This document shows positions 35,905 to 46,383 of a DNA stretch of 64,000 nt, in pieces. Position 1 is the stretch's first letter. Each line of letters starts with the position of its first letter. The stretch is taken from NCBI GenBank assembly GCA_963969595.1, contig OZ018408.1, positions 13,079,823 to 13,143,822 on the forward strand, given 5' to 3'. The stretch is from Neckera pumila. Its lineage: Eukaryota > Streptophyta > Bryopsida > Hypnales > Neckeraceae. Position numbers and translations under genes: made by a program. Below the pieces are notes generated by a model. That model was given only the letters and a program-made list of their open reading frames with translations, ran no database searches and was not told the DNA's origin.

Positions 35905-37761
35905 CCCCTAAAAGTTTTTGACTACACAAAATAGTGAAATTAGGTTGCCCCACACTAATTTCCCGACAGTCCACACTATAGAAATATTCACTGCTTTAGT
36001 ACAGGGATGCATTTAATTCAAAGCCATGTGTATGGCATAGATTTGTGCATCAGTTTACAGAGTGGCATGCACCTCCATGTGGAACAAGCATTGATCTATG
36101 AGGTAGTTTATCTCAAGTAAGGCACCCTAATTGACAAGGCAACCTAATTGACAAGGCAACCTAATTTCACTATTTCGTGTAGATTTTTACCAAAAATGTT
36201 CCAAAACTGCCATTTCTAATATAAGTACCAAATTCTAGAAAAAAACATTTTTGGACACATGTAACTATAGGATCTTTGGTTTGAGAAGATGTGGAAATAT
36301 TTTCAAAATATTCCATAGTGTTGATTGCAAGATATTAGTGTTCGAATTGAGAAAAATCCTTTTTTTGTTCTTGCAAAAAACCAGGCAGCTGCACTTCACA
36401 AGGTCACATTTGTATGAAAAAATGTCCAAAATGGTGGTTACTCTTTGGATTCATTCTTCAAGGCAAGTTGGCTACATGATTGAAAATTCCAAATCATTTG
36501 GAATTGTACAACATATAGGAAAAATATAGTAAATAAAGAGAAGTAGAGAATGGTTCAAAACACGAAAATTTTAAGAATTTAATTATGGAATTGAAAAGGG
36601 CCAATCCAATGGTAGTATTCTAACAAAAAATCTACACTCAATGTTTTCATTTTTTTTCAAAAACATTGGAAATTGAGTTAAATAAAGGACTTCAAATTTT
36701 ATTTTAGAGTAGAGATTTTACAGCTACTCGCAAACTAAAATTCCTCATAACTTTCATCTCATTAATCAAAATGGAATGATCCAAAGCTTTCCATGTGTAT
36801 ATAAATCTCGAAAACCGATTTTTTTTTTTTTTTTCTTTAAAGTTATTATTTAACCTTTAAATTTCTTTCATGTTTAGAAGTCCAGAACTACTTCAAAATA
36901 CTAGTCTCCAAAGCAAGGCTTAAATCTTCATCTATATTTATTTTTTAGCAAATCCAACCATAGGATCCATAACTAATTTATTTGAGTGCACTCTCCTAAA
37001 ATTTTCAAATAAAAAACCTTACAAATTGCAAAGTCATGATGCTTGGGTTTCAAAAAAAAGTTTTTTTTAACTCTTCCCAAATGGTTAGATTTCATCTTTC
37101 GAACATTTTGTCCAAAAATGTATAGATCCTACAATTTACAACTTTCTATAATATGTTGAAGAAATAAGTTGGAGTTACATATAAAAAATTACAAAAAGAA
37201 AATCCGTATTTGTGTTTGAAAAAAAATAATAAGAAAAAAGAAATAGAGAACAATTTAAAATGATGAATTGTTAAGAATTTAGTTATGGAATTAAAAATGC
37301 CAATTCCAATGGTTGTAATGTGGTAATAAACAATTTACATCTATAATTTTACTTTTTCCAAAAATATTGAAAAGTGAATTAAATAAATAATTTTAAAATT
37401 TATTTTAGGAGTAGAGAAGCCATAACTACCCACAAACCAAAACTCCTCATAACTTTCTTCTCATTACCAAAATAGAATGATTCAAAACTTTCCACATGTA
37501 TATAAATCTAGAAAACCAATTTCAAATTTTTGTTTATGAAAAAAGTGACTTTCTTATCTGCCGGATTGGAAAAAAAACCTACATATTATACAAGAACTTT
37601 TTAACCATGTAGTCAAAAGTTATGAAAAAATTTGGGCCTTAAAGCTACTCCTTGACCACATGTTGCATGAAAATTTCAAAGAAAAAAATAAAAATTCCAT
37701 TCTTAGTGAATTGCCTAAAATTACTATATTGCCCAAAAAACACAATTTGGTCCTTTAGAGG
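35905..37761 (-). mobile_element. TTAA-flanked element, subfamily A, composite with nested insertions
   Basis: TTAA at 35901-35904 and 37762-37765. Ends are CCCCTAAAAGTTTTTGACTA and TTTGGTCCTTTAGAGG, in the same orientation as the 59 kb copy. A TA-flanked MITE sits at 35925-36179, and a second stretch of subfamily A-like sequence is duplicated at about 36835-37510, so the element is longer than the usual 921 bp. A TTAACCTTTAAA phrase at 36848 may mark the end of that second, older copy. Confidence 0.65.
35925..36179. mobile_element. TA-flanked MITE with CACAAAATAGTG ends, 255 bp, nested
   Basis: It starts CACAAAATAGTGAAATTAGG and ends CCTAATTTCACTATTTCGTG, flanked by TA at 35923-35924 and 36180-36181. 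It lies 20 bases inside the TTAA element, which is uninterrupted at this point in the 59 kb copy. A 19-base unit ending in GGCAACCTAATTGACAA is doubled near its right end. Confidence 0.7.
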
Positions 37762-37765
37762 TTAA

Positions 37766-38301
37766 CAAAACTACATCTCCATCATATAGGTTACTTTGAT
37801 GAGAATATTAGTAAGCTTGTATTGTTAATTGGTACGCAAAAAAAAATTTATTGCAGGAATTGTGGAATTTGTGGTAACTTCAATTAAAAATTATGAAAAT
37901 TGAAAAATCTATTCTTGTTTTTTTTGCCCTTTTGCCCTTTTGCCCATTTTTGCCCTAGGGGAGACAAAATGGATTTTAGACAGGCTCCAACAATTTCAAT
38001 TTTCATACTGATTTTTGAAAGCTCTCTTTAAAATAGAAAAAGACATGACCTTTTTGGGAATATAATATTTTTTCAAGTGGCACCTAGTAGCAAAAGCTAT
38101 ACCATCTTAAGAATAATTTTTGGCTCAATGAGTAGCAAAAGAAAACTACACAAATTTTAAATAATTCTATTAAAGTTTTTTTTTTTATAGATCATATTTT
38201 TGGATGAAGTTTTGCACTCACCAATTTGTAAATAAGTGTAAACATCCTACAAGGGAGCTTAGGACTAAGGTAGGAGGCCCTAGGCATTCTAGAATCTTTA
38301 A
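37766..38301. repeat. Truncated subfamily B fragment and spacer
   Basis: From about 37955 to 38200 the sequence follows the left part of the subfamily B elements (GGGGAGACAAAATGGATTTT then ACAGGCTCCAAC) but lacks the terminal CCCCTAAAGG. It lies just left of a full copy. Confidence 0.55.
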
Positions 38302-39223
38302 CCCCTAAAGGACCATTGTCCCTTCGGGGAACAAATGGGATTTCGGGCAGGTACCTACAGGCTGAATTTTTGTTGAGATTTTTTGGAATTATTTTTGGAG
38401 ATAGAAAAACTGATAAGCTTTGTGGGAATGTAATTTTTTTTTCAATCGGTGCTCGGGAATAAAAGTTATGCCCAAATAAGCTCAAAAACAAGGGAGAGGA
38501 GGCAGCAAAAAAAATTTGCAAAAAATTAATTTTTTTTTTAAAATTTTTTTTTCCTTATAGATTATATTTTTTTCTAATTGGGAAGCTTCAATTCATTTCG
38601 TTTGGATTGTTTGTGAGAAAGTTATGGACAAAATTGTTTTTTGGGCAATTAGAGCATCTTCTAGAAAAAAATAACTTGTAGGATTCATTTTGGAATGCAA
38701 TTTTTACAATTTTTCAAAAAAGGAACTTCACAAGGTTTAGTTTTTGTGCTAGAACAATTTCAACATTGGGATTAGTGCATTTTAATTCCATCTAAAAGAT
38801 ATTAATATTTTAGATTTTCCTTCTAGCTTGTACCTACTTCTACTTAACAATTCTTTTATGAACAAAAATTAAGTTTTTTTGGATTTCCTTTTTTTTCCTA
38901 GACTCTCAACTCAATTCTCCACTAGAAAGATTTAAAGCTCAAAACTTTGTAGTGCAAAAGATTTAAGTTAAGAATGTTCAAAGTCAAAAAATCTAGTCCC
39001 GCAATGTGCTTAAAAACTTATTTTTTTCACTTCAAACGCAAATATCTTGCAATTTGTGCAACCAAAAATTCTGAAATTTTTTCCACACATTTTCATACTA
39101 GTTAGGTATATGATCCTACAGTTAGATGTGCAAAAAAAAAATTTGAAATTTTTTTACTCTTTCCTCTAGAAATGGCAGTTTTGAAAAAATTTTGGTAGAA
39201 AAAAGGCCTTGGTCCTTTAGGGG
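38302..39223 (+). mobile_element. TTAA-flanked non-autonomous element, subfamily B, best preserved copy (922 bp)
   Basis: Exact TTAA on both sides (38298-38301 and 39224-39227). The left end is CCCCTAAAGGACCATTGTCC. The right end, read inward on the other strand, is CCCCTAAAGGACCAAGGCC, so the terminal inverted repeat is a perfect 14 bp. The minus-strand open frame at 38192-38521 spans the left end and is not a transposase. Confidence 0.85.
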
Positions 39224-39275
39224 TTAACATAGAGATACATATTGCTTTCTTCGATATACCAATTATATTTATTAC

Positions 39276-39820
39276 CCCCTAAGCACTCCGAATCCAATTT
39301 TTGGACAATGAACAAATCAAAATTTTGGTTTCTTTCTCATTCTGCTTAGATGAAAGTCATTTTAATTAATTTGTGAAGATACTTTATCAAGTTGTTGTCC
39401 TTATCTAATGGTTGGATTTGGTGTTATTAGAGTAGATATTTTTCTAAAATAAAAATTCTATGTCAAATGATTGATCAAGCCAAAATTGCATTGACTTTAA
39501 TTCAAAACTGCATTTGCAAAAATGAGGTTATAGATCTTAAGAACAAATTTTTTTCAAAAAATCACTATATGAAGAAAACCTCCTTTGAAATCCATTCCAA
39601 CAAATTTTATTCAAAAATGATAATATTTTGCTTATAATCAAATTTTGAAGGAATTTTGAAGAAATTTCCTTTTCAAATTAAAAAATATATATTGGTGATA
39701 GCATTAGTGAATCTAATCGTGTGGATGGAATCTACAACTTTTATTTATACATCAATTTTTCCAAATAATACTTTATTATGACTTTTCTGAATTATGAAGA
39801 AAAATCTAGATGTTTAGAAG
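39276..39820. mobile_element. TTAA-type element, subfamily C, 545 bp, decayed flanks
   Basis: It starts CCCCTAAGCACTCCG and ends TCTAGATGTTTAGAAG, the inverse of 17495-18071. Flanks have drifted to TTAC (39272-39275) and TGAA (39821-39824), so this is an old copy. Confidence 0.6.
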
Positions 39821-40018
39821 TGAATGTATCAACAAGGGGTGGATGCTTTTAGAGTCTTTTGAGGTTCCCACTTCAAAATTTATAATTAATTCCACAAAGG
39901 TCCAAAAACATGAAAGGACTTGAATTAGATGCCAATTCCAATTATTTTCCAAAGAGAAATTACTAAAAAAAAAATATTTCAAGAAGTCGAACTCTTCAGA
40001 ATTGATAAAAGGTCGCTT

Positions 40019-40095
40019 AGTGAGAACCGACCCCTACAGTAGTGAGAACCGACCCGCGCAGAGTGAGAACCGACCCGCAGAGTGAGAACCGACCC
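40019..40095 (+). promoter_or_regulatory. Array of four AGTGAGAACCGACCC boxes
   Basis: Four exact copies start at 40019, 40041, 40062 and 40081, spaced 22, 21 and 19 bases, about two turns of the DNA helix each. The spacers differ in sequence. The array lies at the abrupt change from AT-rich repeat DNA to GC-richer DNA. It looks like a set of protein-binding sites, but a plain microsatellite-like expansion is possible. Confidence 0.5.
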
Positions 40096-42246
40096 CCTCT
40101 ACCCGTAGCCCACATGAGCGTAATTCCTCTACGGCATTCACCGAAAAGCTTGCTGGTTTCATTTCCCGCCAGCAGATGCCATGATCTCCAGCAGTCCACT
40201 GCACATGTCAGTGCGAGGCTGGCACGAGCTCTCAATGGGCTGGCCTCCATTTAAGTCCGGCGCCCGACAAGGCAAAAGAACAAAAGGCGACGGTAGAAAG
40301 AACGAGCCGATGGATACACAGGATATGGAAAATTCACAGAAAGACCGATGATCGATTCATAGAACAAAGCGAATACCAGAAAGAAAAAAGACCAGCAGCA
40401 TTCACTTCACGGCAGTGAGCACTCCAGGCTGGTTGACTTCCGGTGCCATAGGAGTTTTAGGATTCTGCGGAGCGATTTTGATTCCCTTCACAACTTGCAC
40501 CTTGCAAAGTTGCAATGACACTAATAAGACAGCCACTTGCCTCTGTTGCCAGTATTTGCGTGGGAGGGTCGATTTGGCAATTAAAAGTTTACTTAATATT
40601 GTTGGGGGAGTGGGGTCTTGGTTACCGATGACCCAAGGTAAGGCACTGACAAACTCCATTCGCGATCAGTCGTCGGCACAGAGATCCCGCTGCAATGGCA
40701 CCGCATATCGTGTTACCGATAATTCCTCTCACCTCCTCGCCATAGCAAACTTCGCCCCGGTTGCAGTAATAAGAAGTTTAGTTCCTTGTGTGAGCGCAGG
40801 TTTCGATTTGTACGTGCCTGGCTTTGAAAGATGTCGGTAGACGTGGGTGGCGATTCGATGGCGTCGCTGACACTGCTTTGATACTCGGGTGAGTGCTTGT
40901 CAGTGTCTGTATTTGGTTTGTGACTGTTCTGCCCTGTCCTGTCAGTATCTGTGGTGGCAACATGTGCATTGAGTGAAAGCAACGTCGCTGTTGAGTCGAA
41001 CCCTTGTGGGCTCAATCCTGGTGGTCGCAAACCTTTAGTCGGTAGGAATGTAATCCCGTTTTTGAAGTATCTCTCCTATTCTCGGAGGGTTTCCGGGTTT
41101 TTTGGTTTTCCTTTTCCTCAGTAGCTTACAAGGTGTATGCGGTGTTAAGTAGCGCAATGGCATGATCGAATGGTAACGCTCCAGCACGAACTAAGTTTAA
41201 TACGGTACTATCCAAACAGGGCGCCTTCTTGTCGGAGGTTTTCGAGGTTGCAAGGTATGTTTGATCGAGCGCACATGCATTTCGCAATGTGCGGTTTAGG
41301 GTTTAGGGTAGGGATATGGATGTTGTCAACATTTGTTACTTACTGTTTTGGTGGAGGTCAGTTGTGGCATGACTATACATGTGGATGTCCAATGGTTACG
41401 GTTATACTTAGCGACAGTCGTAAACAGCCTTGCAGCTTTCCTCCTTCGCAAAAACTAGTTCTAGGGATGCCAGAATTTTCTGTCTGCTCAAAAACCTTAA
41501 ACCATGTTGAATGGAGCAGGAACTTGTATTTTGAGGATTTTTTAAAATTATGATGCCACTGTTGAAGTCCTCAGATGCGTAGCTGGGCGATTGGGTAGAT
41601 GAATTTAATTTCCTGACGGCAACATGTTACTTTTGGCTGATTCTTATTTTGTGCGCTGCTGTGATTCTTAGGATGCAGAGAAACAGGCTCTGGGAGTGGC
41701 AGTTGAACGAGACTCTTGAAGACAATTACGACCTTGAGAAGGTGATTTTTAGATGAAATGCTGTTTCTGAATCGTCACTTGTAGCTGAATAATGTGAGTT
41801 GATGTGGAGTGACATTTATAGCATTCTCGAGGAGTGATTCTTGAGTAGGGTTGGACTTGCGGCCTTTCTATTATACCACGAAGGAAAATAGCTCACTAAA
41901 GTATGTGAAAACTAGTAATGTCAACACTCTTCTGTCGCGAAGAGCTTGCAAATTTAGAACCATTTGGCTTGTATTCGCCAAAGCTGCAGTATTCTAAGCA
42001 TGACGACTCACAACTCATGTTTAAGGAAGTTTCCTTCAAATTTTGAACCTCGGCATATTAGCAGCAGGGCGTCAAGAAGTAAATGCCAGAGGATCACTAA
42101 ATCTTGGATAGCCTGATAGGCCCAAGATGTAGGGACTGATTCCAAGAATGTTATGTTTGAACTGATGCAACTGATGCAGGTGTGATGGTGTCAATGCTAC
42201 CGTGTTTTTCATTTCGATGTCCACTAATGTGTGTTGTTTGTGGCAG
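40096..42246 (+). promoter_or_regulatory. Upstream and probable leader region of the YG-repeat gene
   Basis: This is GC-richer than the DNA to the left and shows several consensus splice sites, for example a donor after 41257 (GCAAG then GTATGT) and an acceptor at 42246 (GTTTGTGGCAG). That suggests a spliced 5' leader. Open frames at 40415-40840 (+) and 40402-40659 (-) have no recognised signature, so I do not call a separate gene here. Confidence 0.35.
41295..41308 (+). promoter_or_regulatory. Telo-box pair (TTTAGGG twice)
   Basis: TTTAGGGTTTAGGG, two units of the plant telomere-type motif. Telo-boxes are known from plant promoters and 5' leaders. Position about 1 kb before the ATG of the YG-repeat gene fits a leader or first intron. 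Confidence 0.4.
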
Positions 42247-42288
42247 TGACGACATTGAATTTTGTAAGCCTGAGTTTATTAAAGAAGA

Positions 42289-44433
42289 ATGGAAGGACCG
42301 GATGTGCCTGCTGCTGCTGAGCCTCAGAAAGTCAGGAATCCAAAGCCGAGAAAGCAGAATTCCACTGTGCGCGCCCATCAAGGAGTACAAGGCCAACAAC
42401 CTTCCATCGGCAAAAGCAATCGTGGTCGTCATGCGCCGCCAGCGCCGCAACTGCAGCCAGAAGCAGCGAATTGGGGTTATCATCAGGGTGATGGGTATGG
42501 AAATGTAGATCCCGCCCACTACTACGCAGACGGTTATGGCTACAACTCTGGCTATGGTCAGGATGCAGCGCATGGATATGGCTACGATCAGGAAGGCTAT
42601 GGTCAGTATGCAGCGCATGGAAGTGGCTATGGTCAGGATGCAGCGCATGGATATGGCTACGTTCAGGAAGGCTATGGTCAGGATGCAGCGCATGGAAATG
42701 GCTATGGTCAGAAAGTCTATGTTCAGTATGCAGCGCATGGAAGTGGCTATGGTCAGGATGCAGCGCATGGATATGGCTACGATCAGGAAGGCTATGGTCA
42801 GGATGCAGCGCATGGAAATGGCTATGGTCAGAAAGTCTATGTTCAGTATGCAGCGCATGGATATGGCTATGGTCAGGAAGGCTACGGTCAGGATGCAGCG
42901 CATGGATATGGCTACGGCCAGGAAGGTTATGTTCAAGATACAGCGCATGGATACGGCTACGGTCAGGATGGCTATGGTCAGGAACACGGCTATGGCGGTG
43001 CCGAAGCGAATGCGGGCGCGGATTACGGCTATGCAGCACCCACCCAGCCCGTCAAAGGAAAAGCAAGGAAGTCCAGGAAGCCTAAACCAGTTGCCGCTGA
43101 TGGAGAACCCCACGGAGCCGGCTATGAAAATCAGGGCGGTACGTCTGGTCAGTCAGTGCAAGGCGGCTATGCGGATGGCTACGCTTACCCTGAAGCTCAC
43201 AATGCTGTTGTTCCAGAGCAGCAGCCAAGCGCAAACCCTCCGAAGCGAGAGTCCAAGCATCGCAAGCCGTCGAGGACAAAGTCGATAGAGAGGGGAAACC
43301 CGGGCGATGGCGAGGGTTCTGTAGCATCGCGAGCGCTCTCAGCAGAGCCAGATGGAGCAGGGAGCGTACGAAGCAGTGGCAGCAGTCGATCGAAGCCAGA
43401 CCGAAGCGACCTGAGCGTGAATGGCGACGGTAGTCGTCACTCTCGTGCAAGTAACCGACTGGAAGAAGAAGGATCCACCCCACGTGGTGCGAGAGACCAG
43501 CGCGAGGAAGGAAGTAGCCGAAGCAACCCCGAACGTCGTAAGCCAAAGGTGGAAAACGAAGGCGAAGGCAGTACGAAATCCACGAAGTCGTCGAATCCCG
43601 AAGCCAACGCTTTGAACGAACACCTCCGCAAGACGGGCGGTGGGAAACCTGCGTTGGAACAAGAAGGATCCACTACACGTAGTACGACAGACTACCGCGA
43701 GGACGGGAGTGGCAGGAGCAACCCCGAACGTCGTAAGCAAAAGCTGGAAAACGAAGTCGAAGGAAGTACGAAATCCACGAAGTCGTCAAATCCCGAAGTC
43801 AACGCTTTGAACGAGCACCTTCGCAAGACGGGCGGTGGGAAACCAGCGTTCCAAGATGTGAGCATGGCGGTGTTCGACCCTCATGACCAGACCACTCTCG
43901 CCTTTGGCACCCCCGCCGCGGCCCCCCAAGCGCGTTCGTCCCTGGACGACTGGATGAAGAAGCAAGGCAACCAAGCAGGGCCTAAGTTCAAACAGGAGGA
44001 CAGCTTGGTTGTGTTCGACGACCATGACAAGAGCGAGCTGGAGACGCGCGTGTTCGGAGCGCCGCTGGCGACCAAGCCGCAGTCCCTGAAGCTGCCACCC
44101 GTGGAGGAGAAATCGGGGAATCCACCGCCATCTCGCCAACCACGGGAGATTCCCCAGCAGCGCCAGGGCGACCAACCGCTGTATCAGCCCTGGTGGCAAC
44201 GCCGGGCCCATGTGGAACCCGACCGTTATGGGCGTGAGGTCCGCCATGGGCAAGCGTTGGAAGTGCAACCCTTCGACGGCGGCGCCACCCGCACAGAGAA
44301 CAAGCCGCTGGCGCTGCAGAAGAAGCCCGAGCCCAATGCGAAATGCATGGCTTGCGTGCACGGCGTGGGAGTCCCGATGGCGCGCCTGGCCACCCGCATT
44401 GCCTGCAACCAGTGCATGTGTACAATTCTTTGA
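42289..44433 (+). CDS. Tyr/Gly/Gln-rich repeat protein with Cys-rich C-terminus, unknown family
   Basis: An open frame of 714 codons runs without intron from ATG 42289; an in-frame TAA lies just upstream, so this ATG is the natural start. Residues 85-236 are built from GYGQDAAHGYG and GYGQEGY type units, low-complexity and prion-like (FUS-type composition). A hydrophilic Ser/Arg/Glu-rich part follows, with a 65-residue direct duplication (about 391-455 and 456-520) centred on SNPERRK and NEHLRKTGGGKPA. Two related motifs, MAVFDPHD and LVVFDDHD, each followed by an FG-P turn, come next. The last 30 residues have Cys in the pattern C-x2-C-x16-C-x2-C-x-C (CMAC ... CNQC), which could bind zinc. 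I do not recognise the protein. Such composition is typical of RNA-associated or condensate-forming proteins, but that is inference. Confidence 0.75.
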   Translation: MEGPDVPAAAEPQKVRNPKPRKQNSTVRAHQGVQGQQPSIGKSNRGRHAPPAPQLQPEAANWGYHQGDGYGNVDPAHYYADGYGYNSGYGQDAAHGYGYDQEGYGQYAAHGSGYGQDAAHGYGYVQEGYGQDAAHGNGYGQKVYVQYAAHGSGYGQDAAHGYGYDQEGYGQDAAHGNGYGQKVYVQYAAHGYGYGQEGYGQDAAHGYGYGQEGYVQDTAHGYGYGQDGYGQEHGYGGAEANAGADYGYAAPTQPVKGKARKSRKPKPVAADGEPHGAGYENQGGTSGQSVQGGYADGYAYPEAHNAVVPEQQPSANPPKRESKHRKPSRTKSIERGNPGDGEGSVASRALSAEPDGAGSVRSSGSSRSKPDRSDLSVNGDGSRHSRASNRLEEEGSTPRGARDQREEGSSRSNPERRKPKVENEGEGSTKSTKSSNPEANALNEHLRKTGGGKPALEQEGSTTRSTTDYREDGSGRSNPERRKQKLENEVEGSTKSTKSSNPEVNALNEHLRKTGGGKPAFQDVSMAVFDPHDQTTLAFGTPAAAPQARSSLDDWMKKQGNQAGPKFKQEDSLVVFDDHDKSELETRVFGAPLATKPQSLKLPPVEEKSGNPPPSRQPREIPQQRQGDQPLYQPWWQRRAHVEPDRYGREVRHGQALEVQPFDGGATRTENKPLALQKKPEPNAKCMACVHGVGVPMARLATRIACNQCMCTIL
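42601..42840 (+). repeat. 120-bp tandem duplication inside the YG repeat
   Basis: 42601-42720 and 42721-42840 differ at only two positions (42602/42722 and 42662/42782). The unit is 40 codons, so the frame is kept. It overlays the shorter, older repeats of the 42541-42996 region. Confidence 0.9.
43459..43848 (+). repeat. 195-bp tandem duplication inside the same gene
   Basis: Units at 43459-43653 and 43654-43848 encode the two 65-residue blocks. Identity is higher in the second half of the unit than in the first. Confidence 0.85.
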
Positions 44434-45120
44434 GCTTTGATGGAGAAAAAAAAGGTTCTGTTTGGTGCCAGAAAGAGGCAATTCTCGTGCGTGTATCTTG
44501 ACATAATAGTGTAGAGCAGCAGGGGTGGCCGCTCATCTTTTCGCTGGCGGTAGCTGCTCATCTTGGCATTACCTACGATAGCTTACAATAAATGGCAGGG
44601 TTCCAACGCTTTCATTCTTGAACTCCAGATGTGTGAGGATCTGGACTTAAGATGTCATCTATTATATTAAGCGCGCATTGTTACGACGCAAGGGCACGTT
44701 CTCATCCAGAGGGAAGGTCACGTTTCCATCCTTACCAATTTTTATCTATATTGTGAATGTAGTATAGGGTTTAAGATCCAGTCCTAGCAAAATAAAGAAA
44801 ACACTACCGATGATTTCAAATGCAACGCGGTGCATGTTGCTGCCAATGTTGCAGAAATTGTACTCCCAGTAGGGATTAAAAACGATCTGGAAGGATCAGG
44901 ACGTCTTGGATACCGGTACTTTGATTCTTCCTTGAACTAGCAGGCGGGTCTGAGTTGTAGCAGCTCTTTTCGAAATTGTTATGAGATTATGGAAGCCTTA
45001 ACATACCTCACCGCCTTGGATCAGTGCTTGCTATGAAATGTGATTAACTGCGTCGTCTTTGGCGATGGAAACTCGAGAGCCTCATGTTCGTCGATGTGAT
45101 GCTTCCTAGGTACCGGTTCT
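44434..45120. other. 3' flank of the YG-repeat gene
   Basis: Presumed 3' UTR; an AATAAA occurs near 44586 (ACAATAAATGG) and again near 44789. No further gene seen. Confidence 0.4.
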
Positions 45121-45235
45121 GTACCCTATATGATTCTCGGCACCAGGAGTGTCCAGGGAGAATTGAGCCAAATTAGTCAATATCTGAGGTTCTCTAAAAT
45201 AACTTGGTGTCTCTTTGACATGCTTTGATTGTTCC
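45121..45235 (+). repeat. 115-bp direct repeat, copy 1
   Basis: Aligns without gaps to 47699-47813 with five mismatches. It starts GTACCCTATATGATTCTCGG and ends before GTTCC. Not terminal-repeat-like (no TG...CA ends). Confidence 0.85.
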
Positions 45236-46383
45236 TTGCATTCTTTTCCTGACATATTATTTATTTTCGAGGCACAGATTAATAATTTGCCTTAGCCGGT
45301 TGTCATTTTTGTCTCTTTGGAAAAATGAGCCAACTCATTCAAAACTGGACATTGGAGTTAAGTGGGAGGAAACTAGGGTTTCTTCCCCTCTGAATAGCAA
45401 CAAGACGTGTTCTTTGATGTAGACTTAGGTTAGGTAGTGCTGGATCAAGTCTCTCCAGAGTCATCTGTGGAAAAACATCGCCAGTGCTTCATTTTGTAGC
45501 TAGAATTCTGCAATTTAGAGTTTTGCTTTCGCTGCACAATGTTCTGTGGTAGGGTGGTCCGTTATTTGTCAGGCAAGTGTCGGATTGGAATAATTGCATG
45601 TGGGTGAGTACTTTTCTTGTTGTTTGTCGTGCACAGTCCATTGTTCTGAACACTTTTTCTCATTTTCATAGTCTATGTTCAGTGTAGAGAATATTACAGA
45701 CATATAGTATGCACAGTCATAGTAGAGTTGCATTGCTAGTTGTCTCCAGTGCATCCAAACATCAAGCAAGATATAGCTGGAATCAGTGTCTCGTGCCAAT
45801 GCCTCTGAGGAATGCTCTGCAGGAGCTTGTGTTACATAATTTTCCTGGGTGGAGTGAGCATTCCTGTGATCGTGATGGGAGACAATCTTGCATATACGTT
45901 CAATGGTCAGGGATCTGTTGTCGCTGTTTGCTTGTCGCAAAGCAGTTCATATCTGTTCGAAGGTGCCCTTTCCATCCAGTACCGGACCTGGAGAAATCAT
46001 GTCCGTATTCAGTATTGGGAAAGTTTTCTTTATAGTTTTTTTAGTAACCGTTTGTGTTGGCCAATGTTATCTGTATGATGAGCAACTTGACCATGCGGTC
46101 AGAGATAATGGATTGTGCTCTTTGTTGCTCCATTTCTGTTTGTATCCTCCCATCACGATTATCTCAGGGACCTCTGGTGCATGGCCATCAAAAACTATGG
46201 ATGTGTTCCAGGGTGGGGTGTTGTCTCTACTTTACAAGGTAATGTTTCACTGAAACCTCGACGTTATCAGCTTTGTTTCCGCTACTGGTTGTGTCCTGTC
46301 TATTTCAATTGGCGGAATTAAATAGGGTTCAACATTGTCCACACTTACGTTGACGGATCTGGCTAGTGCATGAGGTCATTCTC
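45236..46383. other. Segment between direct repeats, left part
   Basis: Moderate G+C with overlapping plus-strand frames of 60-121 codons (45709-46321). One of them (45812-46078) contains a smooth-looking stretch IPVIVMGDNLAYTFNGQG, but no splice pattern joins the pieces and I recognise no family. Confidence 0.3.

Noticed and set aside
40019..40095. CRISPR array
   Set aside because: Repeats of 15 bp with 4-7 bp spacers in a plant nuclear context do not fit CRISPR.
40402..40840. Overlapping frames of 85 (-) and 141 (+) codons as genes
   Set aside because: Neither shows a family signature, and each is contradicted by the other. The stretch is more easily read as the leader region of the downstream gene.
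42151..43113. Long minus-strand open frame (320 codons) and other long frames across the YG repeat
   Set aside because: The repeat unit length is a multiple of three and happens to lack stops in several frames, so all of them stay open together. The plus frame from 42289 is the only one that continues far beyond the repeat with a sensible composition.
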